This document shows positions 17,711-26,286 of a stretch of 64,000 nucleotides of DNA, one piece after another. Each line of letters begins with the position of its first letter. Position 1 is the first letter of the stretch. The notes below the pieces were generated by a model. That model searched no databases. It saw nothing but the letters and a program-made list of their open reading frames with translations, and had not been told where the DNA came from. The DNA lies in NCBI RefSeq assembly GCF_039839785.1, contig NZ_JBDOQT010000001.1:868001-932000 (forward strand). Reading direction: 5' to 3'. A program made the position numbers and the translations under genes. The stretch is from Pelagibius sp. CAU 1746. Lineage in GTDB: Bacteria; Pseudomonadota; Alphaproteobacteria; Kiloniellales; Kiloniellaceae.

Positions 17711-19171
17711 ATGCCGGAATATCTCGCTCCGGGAGTCTATGTCGAAGAGGTCCCCGGCGGGGCACGGCCCATCGTGCCGGTGGAAACCGCCGTTCCCGTC
17801 TTCATCGGCTACACCGAGAAGGCCCAGGGACCGCAGAGGGAGGACCTGACCGGCAGCGCCGTCGAGGTCGCCGCGCTGCGCGACTACCAGGCGCACTTCG
17901 GCGAGGCGCCGATCCATCCGGTGACGCTGACCGTGGAAAAGCGCGTCGACGCCCGTGGCCGGCTGCTGGGTGTCGAGGTCGACTGGCCGCGCCGGCGCAG
18001 CGTCCCGCGCCACTTCATGAACTACGCGCTGCAGCTCTATTTCAGGAACGGTGGTGGGCGCTGTTTCGTCTATTCCCTGGGGCGCTACGGCCGGGCGAGC
18101 GCGGACGACTTCCTGGCCGCGCTTGCCGAGCTGAAGAAGATCAAGGGGCCGACGCTATTGGTCCTGTCCGATGCGGTGAAGCTGAACGCGGCGGACTACG
18201 CGGTGGTGTTGCAGGCGGCGCTGGACGCCTGCGCCAAAACGCGCGACCGCTTCACCGTCGCCGAGGTTCCGGGCGCCCTGCCGGGCGGCACTGACGACCT
18301 GGCGGCGGTCGAGGCCGATTTCCGTGCCCGCCTTGGCGGAGGCCGGCAGAGGCAGTTCGGCGCCGCTTATTTTCCCTACCTGGAAAGCCGTCTGCCGCTG
18401 CGCACCACCGAAGCCCGCGTAATGCTGAAACGCTTCGAGGTCGTCACCGTGGCCAAGGATGGCCGCGAGAGCCGGCGGCAGCGGGGCGCCGCCGCCGGAC
18501 GACCTCTCGACGACCGCCGGCTCGCCCTCGCCAGGCGGGAGCCGGAGGTTTACGACGCGGTCCGGCGGTTTCTGAAGCGTGCCTATGCCACGGTGCCCCC
18601 GTCGGGCGCGGTCGCCGGCCTCTACGCCCGCACCGACGCCACGCGGGGCGTCTGGAAGGCGCCGGCGGGCAACGACGCGCTGGCCGGAGTGAGCGGCCCC
18701 GCGGTGACGGTGAGCGACGGTTTCCAGGAGGCGCTGAACGTCGATCCCGCCGGCGGCAAGTCGGTCAACGCGATCCGCAAGTTCGCCGGGCGCGGCACCC
18801 TGGTCTGGGGCGCCCGCACCCTGGCCGGCAACGACAACGAGTACCGCTACGTCAACGTCCGCCGTCTCTTCATCTTTCTCGAGCAGTCGATCCACGCGGG
18901 CACCCAGTGGGCGGTTTTCGAGCCTAACGAGCCCGCCACCTGGGCCGGTTTGAAAGCCTCGATCGAGAACTTCCTCCACGCGCTCTGGCGGCAAGGCGCC
19001 TTTCAGGGCGCCAAGCCGGAAGAGGCCTTCACGGTCGCCGTGGGCCTGGGCGCGACCATGACCCAGGACGATATCGACAAGGGACGCCTCATCGTCCTGG
19101 TCGGGGTGGCGCCGCTGCGCCCGGCCGAGTTCGTCATCCTGCGTTTCACCCACAAGATCCGCACGCCCTGA
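17711..19171 (+). CDS. Contractile-tail sheath protein, orphan
   Basis: 486 residues from ATG 17711 behind GGGAGGAGG. The N-terminus MPEYLAPGVYVEEVPGGARP and the next VPVFIGYTEKAQ are hallmarks of sheath subunits of contractile phage tails and extracellular injection systems. The C-terminal sheath core is also present: YRYVNVRRLFIFLEQSI, WAVFEPNEPATWAGLKASIENFL, and GRLIVLVGVAPLRPAEFVI. It therefore looks full length and intact. No tube, baseplate, spike, AAA+ ATPase or effector gene is nearby; the neighbours are an amino acid transporter and a cupin gene. Codon use looks like the host's. Role unknown: a component supplied to a distant cluster, or a reused sheath. Confidence 0.85.
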   Translation: MPEYLAPGVYVEEVPGGARPIVPVETAVPVFIGYTEKAQGPQREDLTGSAVEVAALRDYQAHFGEAPIHPVTLTVEKRVDARGRLLGVEVDWPRRRSVPRHFMNYALQLYFRNGGGRCFVYSLGRYGRASADDFLAALAELKKIKGPTLLVLSDAVKLNAADYAVVLQAALDACAKTRDRFTVAEVPGALPGGTDDLAAVEADFRARLGGGRQRQFGAAYFPYLESRLPLRTTEARVMLKRFEVVTVAKDGRESRRQRGAAAGRPLDDRRLALARREPEVYDAVRRFLKRAYATVPPSGAVAGLYARTDATRGVWKAPAGNDALAGVSGPAVTVSDGFQEALNVDPAGGKSVNAIRKFAGRGTLVWGARTLAGNDNEYRYVNVRRLFIFLEQSIHAGTQWAVFEPNEPATWAGLKASIENFLHALWRQGAFQGAKPEEAFTVAVGLGATMTQDDIDKGRLIVLVGVAPLRPAEFVILRFTHKIRTP

Positions 19172-19185
19172 GCAAGCCCGGCCGC

Positions 19186-19629
19186 TTACTCGTCGAAAGT
19201 GGTCAGGGTTGCGCCGGTTTCGGCGACGAAGACGGCCAGCAGACTGGCTTCTTCGGTGGCGCTGGCGTTGGCGCTGACCAGGTGGCGGCTGCCCGGCGGC
19301 TCGAAGAAGCTTTCGCCGGCCTTGTAGACCTTCACCGGCCCGTCCGCCGAGACCTGCGAGCGAATCTCCCCCGACAGCACGAAGGCGAAGACACTGCCGG
19401 CGTGATGGTGGGCGGGCGAGTTGCCGCCCGGCGGGTAGGTCACGACCACCGCGGTCAGCTTCTTGCCCGGCACGTTGCCCAGGTCGTGTGATCCTACGGG
19501 CGCCACCTGAGCGCCTGGGGTTTCGCCCGCTGCGGGTTTCAGGAGGGTGAGAGCCGGCAGGGCGGCAAGCAGGACGACGGTCGCGCAGGCGGCACGGCGG
19601 CGACGGGACTTTAGGACTGGGGTGGACAT
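19186..19629 (-). CDS. Exported cupin-domain protein
   Basis: 147 residues from ATG 19629. A signal peptide or membrane anchor covers about residues 1-37 (RRRR, then an Ala/Leu core, then LKPAAGE). The cupin barrel has VVTYPPGGNSPAHHHAGSVFAFVLSGEI (metal-binding histidines in HHH) and FFEPPGSRHLVSAN. Such small periplasmic cupins have varied or unknown functions. It converges with the sheath gene (14 bp between stops), so it is not part of that operon. Confidence 0.8.
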   Translation of the reverse strand: MSTPVLKSRRRRAACATVVLLAALPALTLLKPAAGETPGAQVAPVGSHDLGNVPGKKLTAVVVTYPPGGNSPAHHHAGSVFAFVLSGEIRSQVSADGPVKVYKAGESFFEPPGSRHLVSANASATEEASLLAVFVAETGATLTTFDE

Positions 19630-19830
19630 GGTCTTGGGCTCCTCTTCTGGTGCGCCCCGCCGACGCGGGCAGGGACTCTCCAGAAATGACGAGCGGGCGC
19701 GCCGTCTTGTGACGTCGCTTTCGGCGATCAGGGCGCCGGGCCGGCGCGGGCTGGGCGGAATCCGCTCGGGGCCGGTTGCCGTACGGGGCCGCCGTCGTTG
19801 CAAGTCGCCGCTGTCTTCAAGAGGGGGAGT

Positions 19831-19906
<76 letters not shown>

Positions 19907-19990
19907 ACAACTGGGCGCCGCGGCGGCAATTCGCCGGGCATGGGATGGACCGAAGGCCGATTTCACGGGAAATCAACCTCGGGCGGGCGG

Positions 19991-20019
19991 ATAATGTGGA
20001 CAAGGCCCTGTCCTGTCAA
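19991..20019 (-). promoter_or_regulatory. Promoter for tRNA-Ala
   Basis: On the minus strand a perfect -35 TTGACA (20014-20019) is followed after 17 bp by CATTAT (19991-19996), placing the start of transcription about 75-80 nt before the tRNA 5' end. The spacer contains a short palindrome (GGACA...TGTCC). Confidence 0.6.
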
Positions 20020-20168
20020 GCGGTGCGTTGACCGCCCGATTCCCAGCCTGTTCCCGGCTTTTCCGGGTGGTTCGGCTGCTTGTCTCCGGCCCAAGCGCTG
20101 GGTAGGGTAGCGGCCACTGGTTTCCGAAGTCTTTCCGTCCTTCAGCTTAGGGGTTGAAAAGCCGGCCG

Positions 20169-20477
20169 ATGATCATTCTGGACCCCCTCATTCTTATCGT
20201 CATGGTTGCCCTCGACATCTATATCTGGATGGTGATCGCTTCGGCGATCCTGTCGTGGCTGGTGCACTTCGGCGTGCTCAACACCCGCAATCAGGTGGTG
20301 TCCATGGTTGGCGAGTTCCTCTGGCGTGTGACGGAACCGGCGCTCAGGCCCATCCGCCGCTTCATGCCCAACCTGGGCGGCATCGACATTTCGCCGATCA
20401 TCCTGATCCTCGTCATCTATTTCTTGCAGATGGTGCTGCAGAACATTCGGATAGCGCTCTTCCAAAGCGGGCTGTAA
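20169..20477 (+). CDS. YggT family membrane protein
   Basis: 102 residues from ATG 20169 (TTG 20154 would add five). Two hydrophobic segments, with [14 protein letters not shown], the YggT hallmark [33 protein letters not shown], and the usual single-domain length. YggT proteins are small membrane proteins of uncertain function. It is followed by the DUF167 gene and then folD, a grouping common in alphaproteobacteria. Confidence 0.9.
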   Translation: MIILDPLILIVMVALDIYIWMVIASAILSWLVHFGVLNTRNQVVSMVGEFLWRVTEPALRPIRRFMPNLGGIDISPIILILVIYFLQMVLQNIRIALFQSGL

Positions 20478-20487
20478 GGAGGCGGTC

Positions 20488-20823
20488 ATCTCTGAGCTTT
20501 CTCGGGGCGGCCCCTTCCGCGATGGCAGGGACTGCCTGCTGGTCGAGCTGCGCCTGCAGCCGGGGGCCAGCCGGGCCAAGGTTGACGGCGTCGTGGTGCT
20601 GGACGACGGCGCGGCGGTCCTGAAGCTCCGGGTCACCGAGCCGCCGGAGGGCGGCAAGGCCAACGCCGCGCTGATCAAGCTGCTGGCCAAAACCTGGAAG
20701 CTGCCGAAGTCGGCCTTGAGCCTGGTGGCCGGACAGAGCGACCGGCGCAAGACCCTGGCGGTGGCCGGCGACCCGGCGGCGCTGCGGCGGGATCTCGAAG
20801 ACTGGCTGGCCGGTCTGGATTGA
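20488..20823 (+). CDS. DUF167 (YggU) family protein, apparent ATC start
   Basis: 111 residues if started at ATC 20488. The family core is clear: LRLQPGASRAKVDGV, LKLRVTEPPEGGKANAALIKLLAK and SLVAGQSDRRKTL. The frame opens after a stop at 20452-20454 and contains no ATG, GTG or TTG before GTG 20593, which would delete the conserved first strand. A near-perfect ribosome site AAGGAGG (20476-20482) sits five bases before ATC 20488. Non-standard initiation or a sequence error at this codon are the two explanations. Function of the family is not established. Confidence 0.8.
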   Translation: MSELSRGGPFRDGRDCLLVELRLQPGASRAKVDGVVVLDDGAAVLKLRVTEPPEGGKANAALIKLLAKTWKLPKSALSLVAGQSDRRKTLAVAGDPAALRRDLEDWLAGLD

Positions 20824-20965
20824 AGGGGCTGGATTGAAGAGCCTGGGTTGAAGGGTGGGGGCTGACGGGCCTGGACCAGCCGGCGGCGCAATCGGAAGGG
20901 TGCCGGCCGGCCGGCTCGGATGAACTGGCGCCGCCGTAACTGACAAGCAGAGGGAGTAAGCAATC

Positions 20966-21901
20966 GTGAGCAGCACCGCAGTTCCTGCCGGAGAGACGCA
21001 AGGGGGCGCCGCCCTCATCGACGGCAAGGCCTTCGCCGCCGGCCTGCGCGGCCGTGTCGCCGCCGCGGTCGAGAAACTGAAAGCCGAGCAGGGGCTGACC
21101 CCGGGCCTCGCCGTGGTGCTGGTGGGCGAGGATCCGGCCAGCCAGGTCTACGTGCGCTCCAAGGGCAAGCAGACCCTCGAGGCCGGCATGAACTCCTTCG
21201 AGCACAAGCTCGACGCCTCGGCCAGCCAGGAGACTCTGCTGGCCAAGGTGGCGGAGCTCAACGCCGATCCCGCCGTGCACGGCATCCTGGTGCAGCTTCC
21301 CCTGCCGCCGCAGATCGACAGCCAGACGGTGATCGCCGCCATCGACCCCGATAAGGACGTCGACGGCTTCCACGTGATCAACGCCGGGCGCTTGATGACC
21401 GGGGGCAAGGGGGCCGAGGCGCCGCTGGTGCCCTGCACGCCGCTGGGCTGCCTCATGCTGCTGAAGGACCGCCTGGGCGACCTCTCGGGCTTGAACGCCG
21501 TGGTGGTCGGCCGCTCCAACATCGTCGGCAAGCCCATGGCCCAGCTCCTCCTGGCCGAGAGTTGCACCGTCACCGTCGCCCACAGCCGCACCAAGGACCT
21601 GCCCGCCGTCTGCCGCGGCGCCGACATCCTGGTCGCCGCCGTCGGCCGCCCGGAGATGGTGAAGGGCGACTGGGTGAAGCCCGGCGCCACCGTCATCGAT
21701 GTCGGCATCAACCGCATCGACGCAGGTGGCGGCAAGACCCGCCTGGTCGGCGACGTGGCCTTCGACGAGGCGGCGGCGGTCGCCGGCGCCATCACCCCGG
21801 TGCCCGGCGGCGTCGGCCCCATGACCATCGCCGTGCTGCTGGCCAACACCGTGACCGCCGCCTGCCGCCAGGCGGGCATCCCGGCGCCGGAGTTGGGTTA
21901 G
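20966..21901 (+). CDS. folD: Bifunctional methylenetetrahydrofolate dehydrogenase/cyclohydrolase FolD
   Basis: 311 residues from GTG 20966 (GGGAG upstream). It interconverts 5,10-methylene- and 10-formyl-tetrahydrofolate using NADP. The motifs are [19 protein letters not shown] (with the catalytic Lys region), [18 protein letters not shown], the nucleotide-binding [17 protein letters not shown] and the C-terminal [18 protein letters not shown]. Length is slightly above the usual 285 or so because of an N-terminal extension of about 15 residues. Confidence 0.97.
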   Translation: MSSTAVPAGETQGGAALIDGKAFAAGLRGRVAAAVEKLKAEQGLTPGLAVVLVGEDPASQVYVRSKGKQTLEAGMNSFEHKLDASASQETLLAKVAELNADPAVHGILVQLPLPPQIDSQTVIAAIDPDKDVDGFHVINAGRLMTGGKGAEAPLVPCTPLGCLMLLKDRLGDLSGLNAVVVGRSNIVGKPMAQLLLAESCTVTVAHSRTKDLPAVCRGADILVAAVGRPEMVKGDWVKPGATVIDVGINRIDAGGGKTRLVGDVAFDEAAAVAGAITPVPGGVGPMTIAVLLANTVTAACRQAGIPAPELG

Positions 21902-21922
21902 ACTCACTCGAACAGACCGAGA

Positions 21923-22029
21923 GCCACCCCCCTCCCAACCTCCCCCCATCAAGGCGGGAGGGGCAGTTGGAGCTGCCGCAGGAAAGTCATTCCCTCCCCC
22001 TTTGATGGGGGAGGGTTAGGGTGGGGGTG
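21923..22029. repeat. Long imperfect inverted repeat between convergent genes
   Basis: The left part (CCACCCCCCTCCCAACC then CCCCCCATCAA) is mirrored by the right part (TTTGATGGGGGAGGG then TTAGGGTGGGGG), with about 45 bp between the arms. It lies between the stops of folD (plus) and the DUF3253 gene (minus) and could terminate both. Closely similar C-rich/G-rich intergenic palindromes are widespread in alphaproteobacterial genomes. Confidence 0.7.
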
Positions 22030-22064
22030 ACAGCCTGACCGTCGAGCGTCGTTGCTGCGTTCTT

Positions 22065-22358
22065 CTACTTCGGCAGGCCGAGGCGGATCAGGCCCTTGAT
22101 GGGGGCGTGGGGGTCCTGCGGCTCGCCGCGGCGCAGGATGACGATCCGGCCGGCGCGGGCCAGGTGCACCGCCTGCTGGCGCACGGCGTTCATGTAGCGC
22201 CGCCAGACGTCGGGCGGGTCGCTCTTCTTGCGCCGGGTTTCGGCGAAGGCACGGGCCACGTCGTCGGGGCTCACCGTATGATCAGGGCCGCCGTCCTGCA
22301 GCAGCTCCAGGATCTTCAAGGCCACCGGATCGGGCCTGGTTTCTTCGTTCTCGGTCAT
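22065..22358 (-). CDS. DUF3253 family protein
   Basis: 97 residues from ATG 22358 (an upstream ATG at 22394 would add twelve). The sequence KILELLQDGGPDHTVSPDDVARAF, then WRRYMNAVRQQAVHLARAGRIVILRRGEP, and the ending IKGLIRLGL matches DUF3253, a small winged-helix-like family of unknown function. It converges with folD across the inverted repeat. Confidence 0.8.
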   Translation of the reverse strand: MTENEETRPDPVALKILELLQDGGPDHTVSPDDVARAFAETRRKKSDPPDVWRRYMNAVRQQAVHLARAGRIVILRRGEPQDPHAPIKGLIRLGLPK

Positions 22359-22462
22359 CGCTTCGATCTCTTTGCGGGGGCGGCTGCTTAGCATAGCCGC
22401 CGGCCCGGGGCCATATCCGAGAGGGCGATCTGCGCTGGACGGCGGCGCGGCCGCTGACCATA

Positions 22463-23173
22463 GTGCGGGGGATGCTCGATGCGACGAATTCCCTGGTGGC
22501 CGCCACCCTTGCCTTCGTGGGCGGCCATTTCCTGCTCTCCGCCCGGCCGATCCGCCCCTTTCTGGCGCAGCGCCTGGGTGTTCAAGGCTTCCGTCTGTCC
22601 TATTCGGCGCTCATGGGAGCGGCCCTCTTCTGGATGATCCTGTCTTACCGCAGCGCGCCCTTTCTGGCCGTCTGGACTCCGGCGCCGGCCTTCGCCTGGG
22701 TGCCGCTGCTGGTCATGCCGCTGGCGGCCGTGCTGCTGGTTGCCGGGCTCACCAGTCCGGGCCCGACCATGGTGGGCGGCGAGCGCTTTCTCGACGGCGC
22801 TCCGGGCTCGCCCGCCGTGGGCATCCTCTCCATCACCCGCCACCCCTTTCTTTGGGGGACCGGGCTCTGGGCCCTGTCGCATCTGCTGGCCAACGGCGAT
22901 TTCGCTTCCATGGTGATGATGGGCGGCATTGCCGTGCTCAGCTTCGGCGGTATGCGTCACATCGACCAGCGCCGCGAGGCCGGCCTGGGCGCGGCCTGGG
23001 GGCCGATGAAGCTGACCACCAGCGTGCTGCCCTTCGGCGCCGTCCTGAGCCGCCGCACGGTGGTGGATTGGCGCGGCATCGGCTGGTGGCGCCCGCTGCT
23101 GGGCCTGGCGGTCTACGCCGCCCTGCTGCACCTCCACCGGGGCTTCATCGGGGTCTCGCCGCTGCCGCTCTGA
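22463..23173 (+). CDS. NnrU family integral membrane protein
   Basis: 236 residues from GTG 22463 (ATG 22472 is also possible). About six membrane helices; SARPIRPFLAQRLGVQGFRLSYSALM, ITRHPFLWGTGLWALSHLLANGD and MRHIDQRREAGLGAAWGPM are NnrU family features. NnrU was first described in denitrifiers but its function is unclear, and no nitrate or nitric oxide gene is adjacent here. The stop codon is the first base-step into a dispersed repeat. Confidence 0.88.
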   Translation: MRGMLDATNSLVAATLAFVGGHFLLSARPIRPFLAQRLGVQGFRLSYSALMGAALFWMILSYRSAPFLAVWTPAPAFAWVPLLVMPLAAVLLVAGLTSPGPTMVGGERFLDGAPGSPAVGILSITRHPFLWGTGLWALSHLLANGDFASMVMMGGIAVLSFGGMRHIDQRREAGLGAAWGPMKLTTSVLPFGAVLSRRTVVDWRGIGWWRPLLGLAVYAALLHLHRGFIGVSPLPL

Positions 23174-23264
23174 TCGTGTGAATCCGATCTATCTCAAAGG
23201 TATTGAGCAGCGTCACGAGGCCGGCGGATCGCCTTCGGCGAGTCCAGCCGACCCCGATCTGCTC
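23174..23264. repeat. Dispersed structured intergenic repeat, copy 1
   Basis: About 90 bp beginning CGTGTGAATCCGATCTATC and ending CCGATCTGCTC. It shares most bases with copies at 29701-29804 and 61143-61236. Internal hairpins: GTGTGAATC with a GCGTCAC arm, GGATCGCC-TTC-GGCGAGTCC, and GAGCAG with CTGCTC. It starts at the stop codon of the NnrU gene. Confidence 0.7.
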
Positions 23265-23348
23265 CAGCGCCGCCGGGCCGGGCCGTCGCCTTCGCGCCCC
23301 GGCAATTTCCTGCAAGGCCGGCGGGCCGGCATCGGCTAGACTGGGGCC

Positions 23349-24269
23349 ATGGCGATCGACCAGCAGACAGCCTATGCCCGCTCGGCCGGGGAACGGCAGG
23401 AGCCACCGGGAAACGCCGCGGCCCCGCGCCGGGGGGCGGATTCCGTCTGCTTCTGGCGCGAGAAGCGCTTCGACGACCTGGAGTGCCTGACGGCGCGCTT
23501 CTACCGCCATGCTTACGCCCCCCATGTGCATGACACCTTCGCGCTGGGCGTCATCGTCGGCGGCGCCGAGGCCTTCACCTACCGCGGTGTCCGTCACGTG
23601 GCGCCGGCCGGCAGCCTGGTGGCGGTCAATCCCGATGAATTGCACGACGGCGCTCCGGCCGACGAGGGCTTCGCCTACCGCATGATCTACCCCTCGGTGG
23701 CGCTGATGCAGGACATCGCCGACGAGCTGGAGGACCGCCCGGCGGGCTTCCCCGCTTTCCGCGAGGCCGTGATGGACGACCCGGAGGCCGTCGCGCTCCT
23801 CGGCGAGGCGCACGTCCTCATGGAGGCCCATGTCCAGGCGGGCGCGCACAAGCTGGCGGTCGACGAGACCTTCACCGCGGCGCTGGCCCTCATGGTCGGC
23901 CGCCACAGCGTCAGCGCGCCGCGCGCCCGCCGCCCGGGCCAGGAACCGGGGCCGATCCGCCGGGCCAGGAGCCTTATCGACGATCTTTATATGCAAGACC
24001 TGACCCTTGACGATCTGGCCGGGGCCGCGCGGCTCAGCCGCTATCATTTCCTGCGCGCCTTCCGCCGCGAGGTCGGGGTCACGCCCCACGCCTATCTGAC
24101 CCATCGCAGGATCGCCGCCGCCAAGCTGCTGCTGGGCGGCGACGAGCCGCTCAGCGAAGTGGCGCTGGCCTGCGGCTTCTACGACCAGAGCCACTTCTCG
24201 CGCGCCTTCAAGGGCTGCACCGGCACCACGCCCGGCCAATACCGCCGGGGGACGCGCGCCGCCGCCTGA
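23349..24269 (+). CDS. AraC family transcriptional regulator
   Basis: 306 residues. The N-terminal cupin-type sensor domain (about 35-190) includes YRHAYAPHVHDTFALGVIVGGAEAFTYRGVRH and VAVNPDELHDG. The C-terminal double helix-turn-helix (about 212-303) has LTLDDLAGAARLSRYHFLRAFRREVGVTPHAYL and LSEVALACGFYDQSHFSRAFKGCTGTTPGQYRR. AraC proteins of this architecture often control exporters of amino acids; the azlCD genes 0.9 kb away are a possible target, which is inference only. Confidence 0.93.
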   Translation: MAIDQQTAYARSAGERQEPPGNAAAPRRGADSVCFWREKRFDDLECLTARFYRHAYAPHVHDTFALGVIVGGAEAFTYRGVRHVAPAGSLVAVNPDELHDGAPADEGFAYRMIYPSVALMQDIADELEDRPAGFPAFREAVMDDPEAVALLGEAHVLMEAHVQAGAHKLAVDETFTAALALMVGRHSVSAPRARRPGQEPGPIRRARSLIDDLYMQDLTLDDLAGAARLSRYHFLRAFRREVGVTPHAYLTHRRIAAAKLLLGGDEPLSEVALACGFYDQSHFSRAFKGCTGTTPGQYRRGTRAAA

Positions 24270-24322
24270 AGGATGCGGCGCTTCCCGGGGGCCGTGCCGG
24301 CGGCGACCGGGACGAGACGGGG

Positions 24323-24907
24323 TCAGACGAGCTGGCCGTGCTGGATCGGCGTGTTGCAGACCAGGAAGCGCCTCACCTCTCCACCCTCGCCAAGCGGCAG
24401 GATCAGCCGGTGCCAATGGCTGGCGGTGATCTGCGGCGGCGCCTTGTGCACCGTATAGACCGGGCAGGGCCGGGCGCGAACCGCCATGTAGCAGGCGGCG
24501 AAGAAGGTCTGCACGGTCGAGGAGGTGGCGATATCCCACACCGTCTTGCCGGTCATGTCGAAGCCGGCGACTTTCGCGATCTTGGTCCCATAGAGCGCAT
24601 AGCGGAAGTCGGCCGCGCCCTGGCCGACGTCGATCAGCATGAGGTAGCCGAGCGCCCGGCGCAGTTCGAAGGGCTCGATCTTCATGACGTTCGCCACCCG
24701 GCCGACCTGAGGCAGGGTCTGCCAGTAGCGCAGGGTAAGGCGCAGTTCCTCCATCGGCAGGTCGGATTCCGCAGGGGAGCGGCGCACCTGCAGATCCTTG
24801 ACCTCGAAATCCAGCGCCTTGGCGATCGCGGCCTTGCCGCGGCCTGTCGACAGATAGTGTTCGATCGCCTCTGCCACGCGCTCGACGGAGATTTCGGACA
24901 TCACCAT
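24323..24907 (-). CDS. PAS_5 domain protein
   Basis: 194 residues. After about 55 unassigned residues (VERVAEAIEHYLSTGRGKAAIAKALDF) the chain shows LRLTLRYWQTLPQVGRVANVMKIEPFELRRALGYLMLIDVG, FRYALYGTKIAKVAGFDMTGKTVWD and ATSSTVQTFFAACYMAV, matching the PAS_5 family of alphaproteobacteria. There is no effector domain, so it may be a stand-alone sensor; its role is unknown. It is divergent from azlC, with a strong palindrome between them. Confidence 0.75.
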   Translation of the reverse strand: MVMSEISVERVAEAIEHYLSTGRGKAAIAKALDFEVKDLQVRRSPAESDLPMEELRLTLRYWQTLPQVGRVANVMKIEPFELRRALGYLMLIDVGQGAADFRYALYGTKIAKVAGFDMTGKTVWDIATSSTVQTFFAACYMAVRARPCPVYTVHKAPPQITASHWHRLILPLGEGGEVRRFLVCNTPIQHGQLV

Positions 24908-24994
24908 CTCTACAGCACCCCCTTGAGCCGCAAGCCGCTGCAGTTTGACCGCGATTCCAGCGAGCCTAGCGGCTATAGGGCCGGCGTCACAGGA

Positions 24995-25015
24995 GAATTA
25001 TTGTGACAACAATTC
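24995..25015. promoter_or_regulatory. Near-perfect 21-bp palindrome, candidate operator
   Basis: Arms GAATTATTGT and ACAACAATTC around a central G, with a single mismatch. It lies between the divergent PAS_5 gene and azlC and is A+T rich in an otherwise G+C-rich region, as expected for a dimeric repressor site. The regulator is unknown. Confidence 0.5.
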
Positions 25016-25126
25016 TTCTTTTTGGCGAATTCGGCTGCGGGGCCCGAAGGGCGCAATTTCATGCAAGACCGGCGCGCGCCGAAGCGCCACCTTGGCCGCT
25101 TTCGCAAATCCCATCCGGGGAGCGGT

Positions 25127-25876
25127 ATGACGCACAAGGAAAGCGGCGGTGAATTTACGGCCGGAGTTTTGACCATTCTGCCGCTGCTGGTGGCGGTGGT
25201 GGTCTACGGCCTGCTGTTCGGCACCCTGGCGGCGCAGAAGGGCCTCTCCCCGCTCGAGGTGGCCATCATGAGCGCCACTGTCTTTGCCGGGGCCTCGCAG
25301 TTCGTGGCGGTGGAGATCTGGACCTCGCCGCCCGGCATCGTCCTGCTGGGTGCGACGGCCCTCATGGTGAACCTGCGCCACGTGCTGATGGGGGCGGCCC
25401 TGGCGCCCTTCCTCAAGGGCTGGAGCCGCGGGCAGATCTACGGCGGCCTGCATTTCATGGCCGACGAAAACTGGGCCTTCGCCCTGAAGCGCGCGGCCAA
25501 GACGCCCAACCAGGGGCGGGTGACCCCGGCCTACTATCTGGGCCTCGCCCTGCCGCTGTACTTCGGCTGGATCGCCTGTACCACCCTGGGGACGATCTTC
25601 GGCGGCGTGCTGCGGGACCCGGCGCGCTACGGCCTCGATTTCGCCTTCACCGCAGTCTTCCTGACCTTGCTGGTCAGCCTGTGGAAGGGCAAGCGCAGCT
25701 TCGCCCCCTGGCTGGCCAGCGCCCTGGTCGCCGTCGCCGCCCACGCCCTGCTGCCGGGGGTCTGGTACATCGCCCTCGGCGGTCTGGCGGGCACGCTCGT
25801 CGGCGCCTTCCAGCCCCCGCCCGAAGTGCCGGAGCGCTATCGCGAGACGGCCGGGGAGGGCGGCAATGCAGCTTGA
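25127..25876 (+). CDS. azlC: AzlC family amino acid exporter, large subunit
   Basis: 249 residues from ATG 25127, with GGGGAG just upstream; the frame stays open further upstream but that extension is unlike the family. Several membrane helices and the AzlC motif SATVFAGASQFVAVEIW, then LLGATALMVNLRHVLMGAALAPFL. With AzlD it exports branched-chain amino acids or analogues. It overlaps azlD by 11 bp. Confidence 0.92.
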   Translation: MTHKESGGEFTAGVLTILPLLVAVVVYGLLFGTLAAQKGLSPLEVAIMSATVFAGASQFVAVEIWTSPPGIVLLGATALMVNLRHVLMGAALAPFLKGWSRGQIYGGLHFMADENWAFALKRAAKTPNQGRVTPAYYLGLALPLYFGWIACTTLGTIFGGVLRDPARYGLDFAFTAVFLTLLVSLWKGKRSFAPWLASALVAVAAHALLPGVWYIALGGLAGTLVGAFQPPPEVPERYRETAGEGGNAA

Positions 25877-26168
25877 TCCCCTCAGCCTGGCGGCCATCCT
25901 GGCCATGGCGGCCTCGACCTACTTCACGCGCATCTTCGGCTACTGGCTGGTGCGCCGCAGGACCGTCACCGGGCGCATGGCCAGCGCCCTGGAGGCGGTG
26001 CCCGGCGCCATTCTCACCGCCATCATCGCGCCCATGGCCTTCGCCACCGGCGCAGCAGAAAGCGGCGCAGCCTTGCTGACGGTCCTTCTGGCGCTGCGCC
26101 TGCCGCTGATCGTCGCGGTGGCCGGGGGCTGCCTGGCGGTGGTGGCGCTGCGGGCGCTGCTGGGCTAG
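25866..26168 (+). CDS. azlD: AzlD family amino acid exporter, small subunit
   Basis: 100 residues with four hydrophobic segments and the AzlD pattern AASTYFTRIFGYWLV, ALEAVPGAILTAIIAP, ALRLPLIVAVAGG. It forms the exporter with AzlC. Its start lies inside the azlC end, so translation is coupled. Confidence 0.92.
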   Translation: MQLDPLSLAAILAMAASTYFTRIFGYWLVRRRTVTGRMASALEAVPGAILTAIIAPMAFATGAAESGAALLTVLLALRLPLIVAVAGGCLAVVALRALLG

Positions 26169-26286
26169 CCGGCAGATATCCCGCGAAAATCTTCGCCTTA
26201 GGGGCGACAGGGCCTTTGCGGGCATGTTAGACTTGCCGCCGAGACCAATCCCTATTTATTGCGAACGACTTTGATTTGGAGCAACG

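Noticed and set aside
22463-23173. NnrU as evidence for a denitrification cluster
   Set aside because: No nir, nor or nos gene is nearby; NnrU-family genes occur widely without denitrification.
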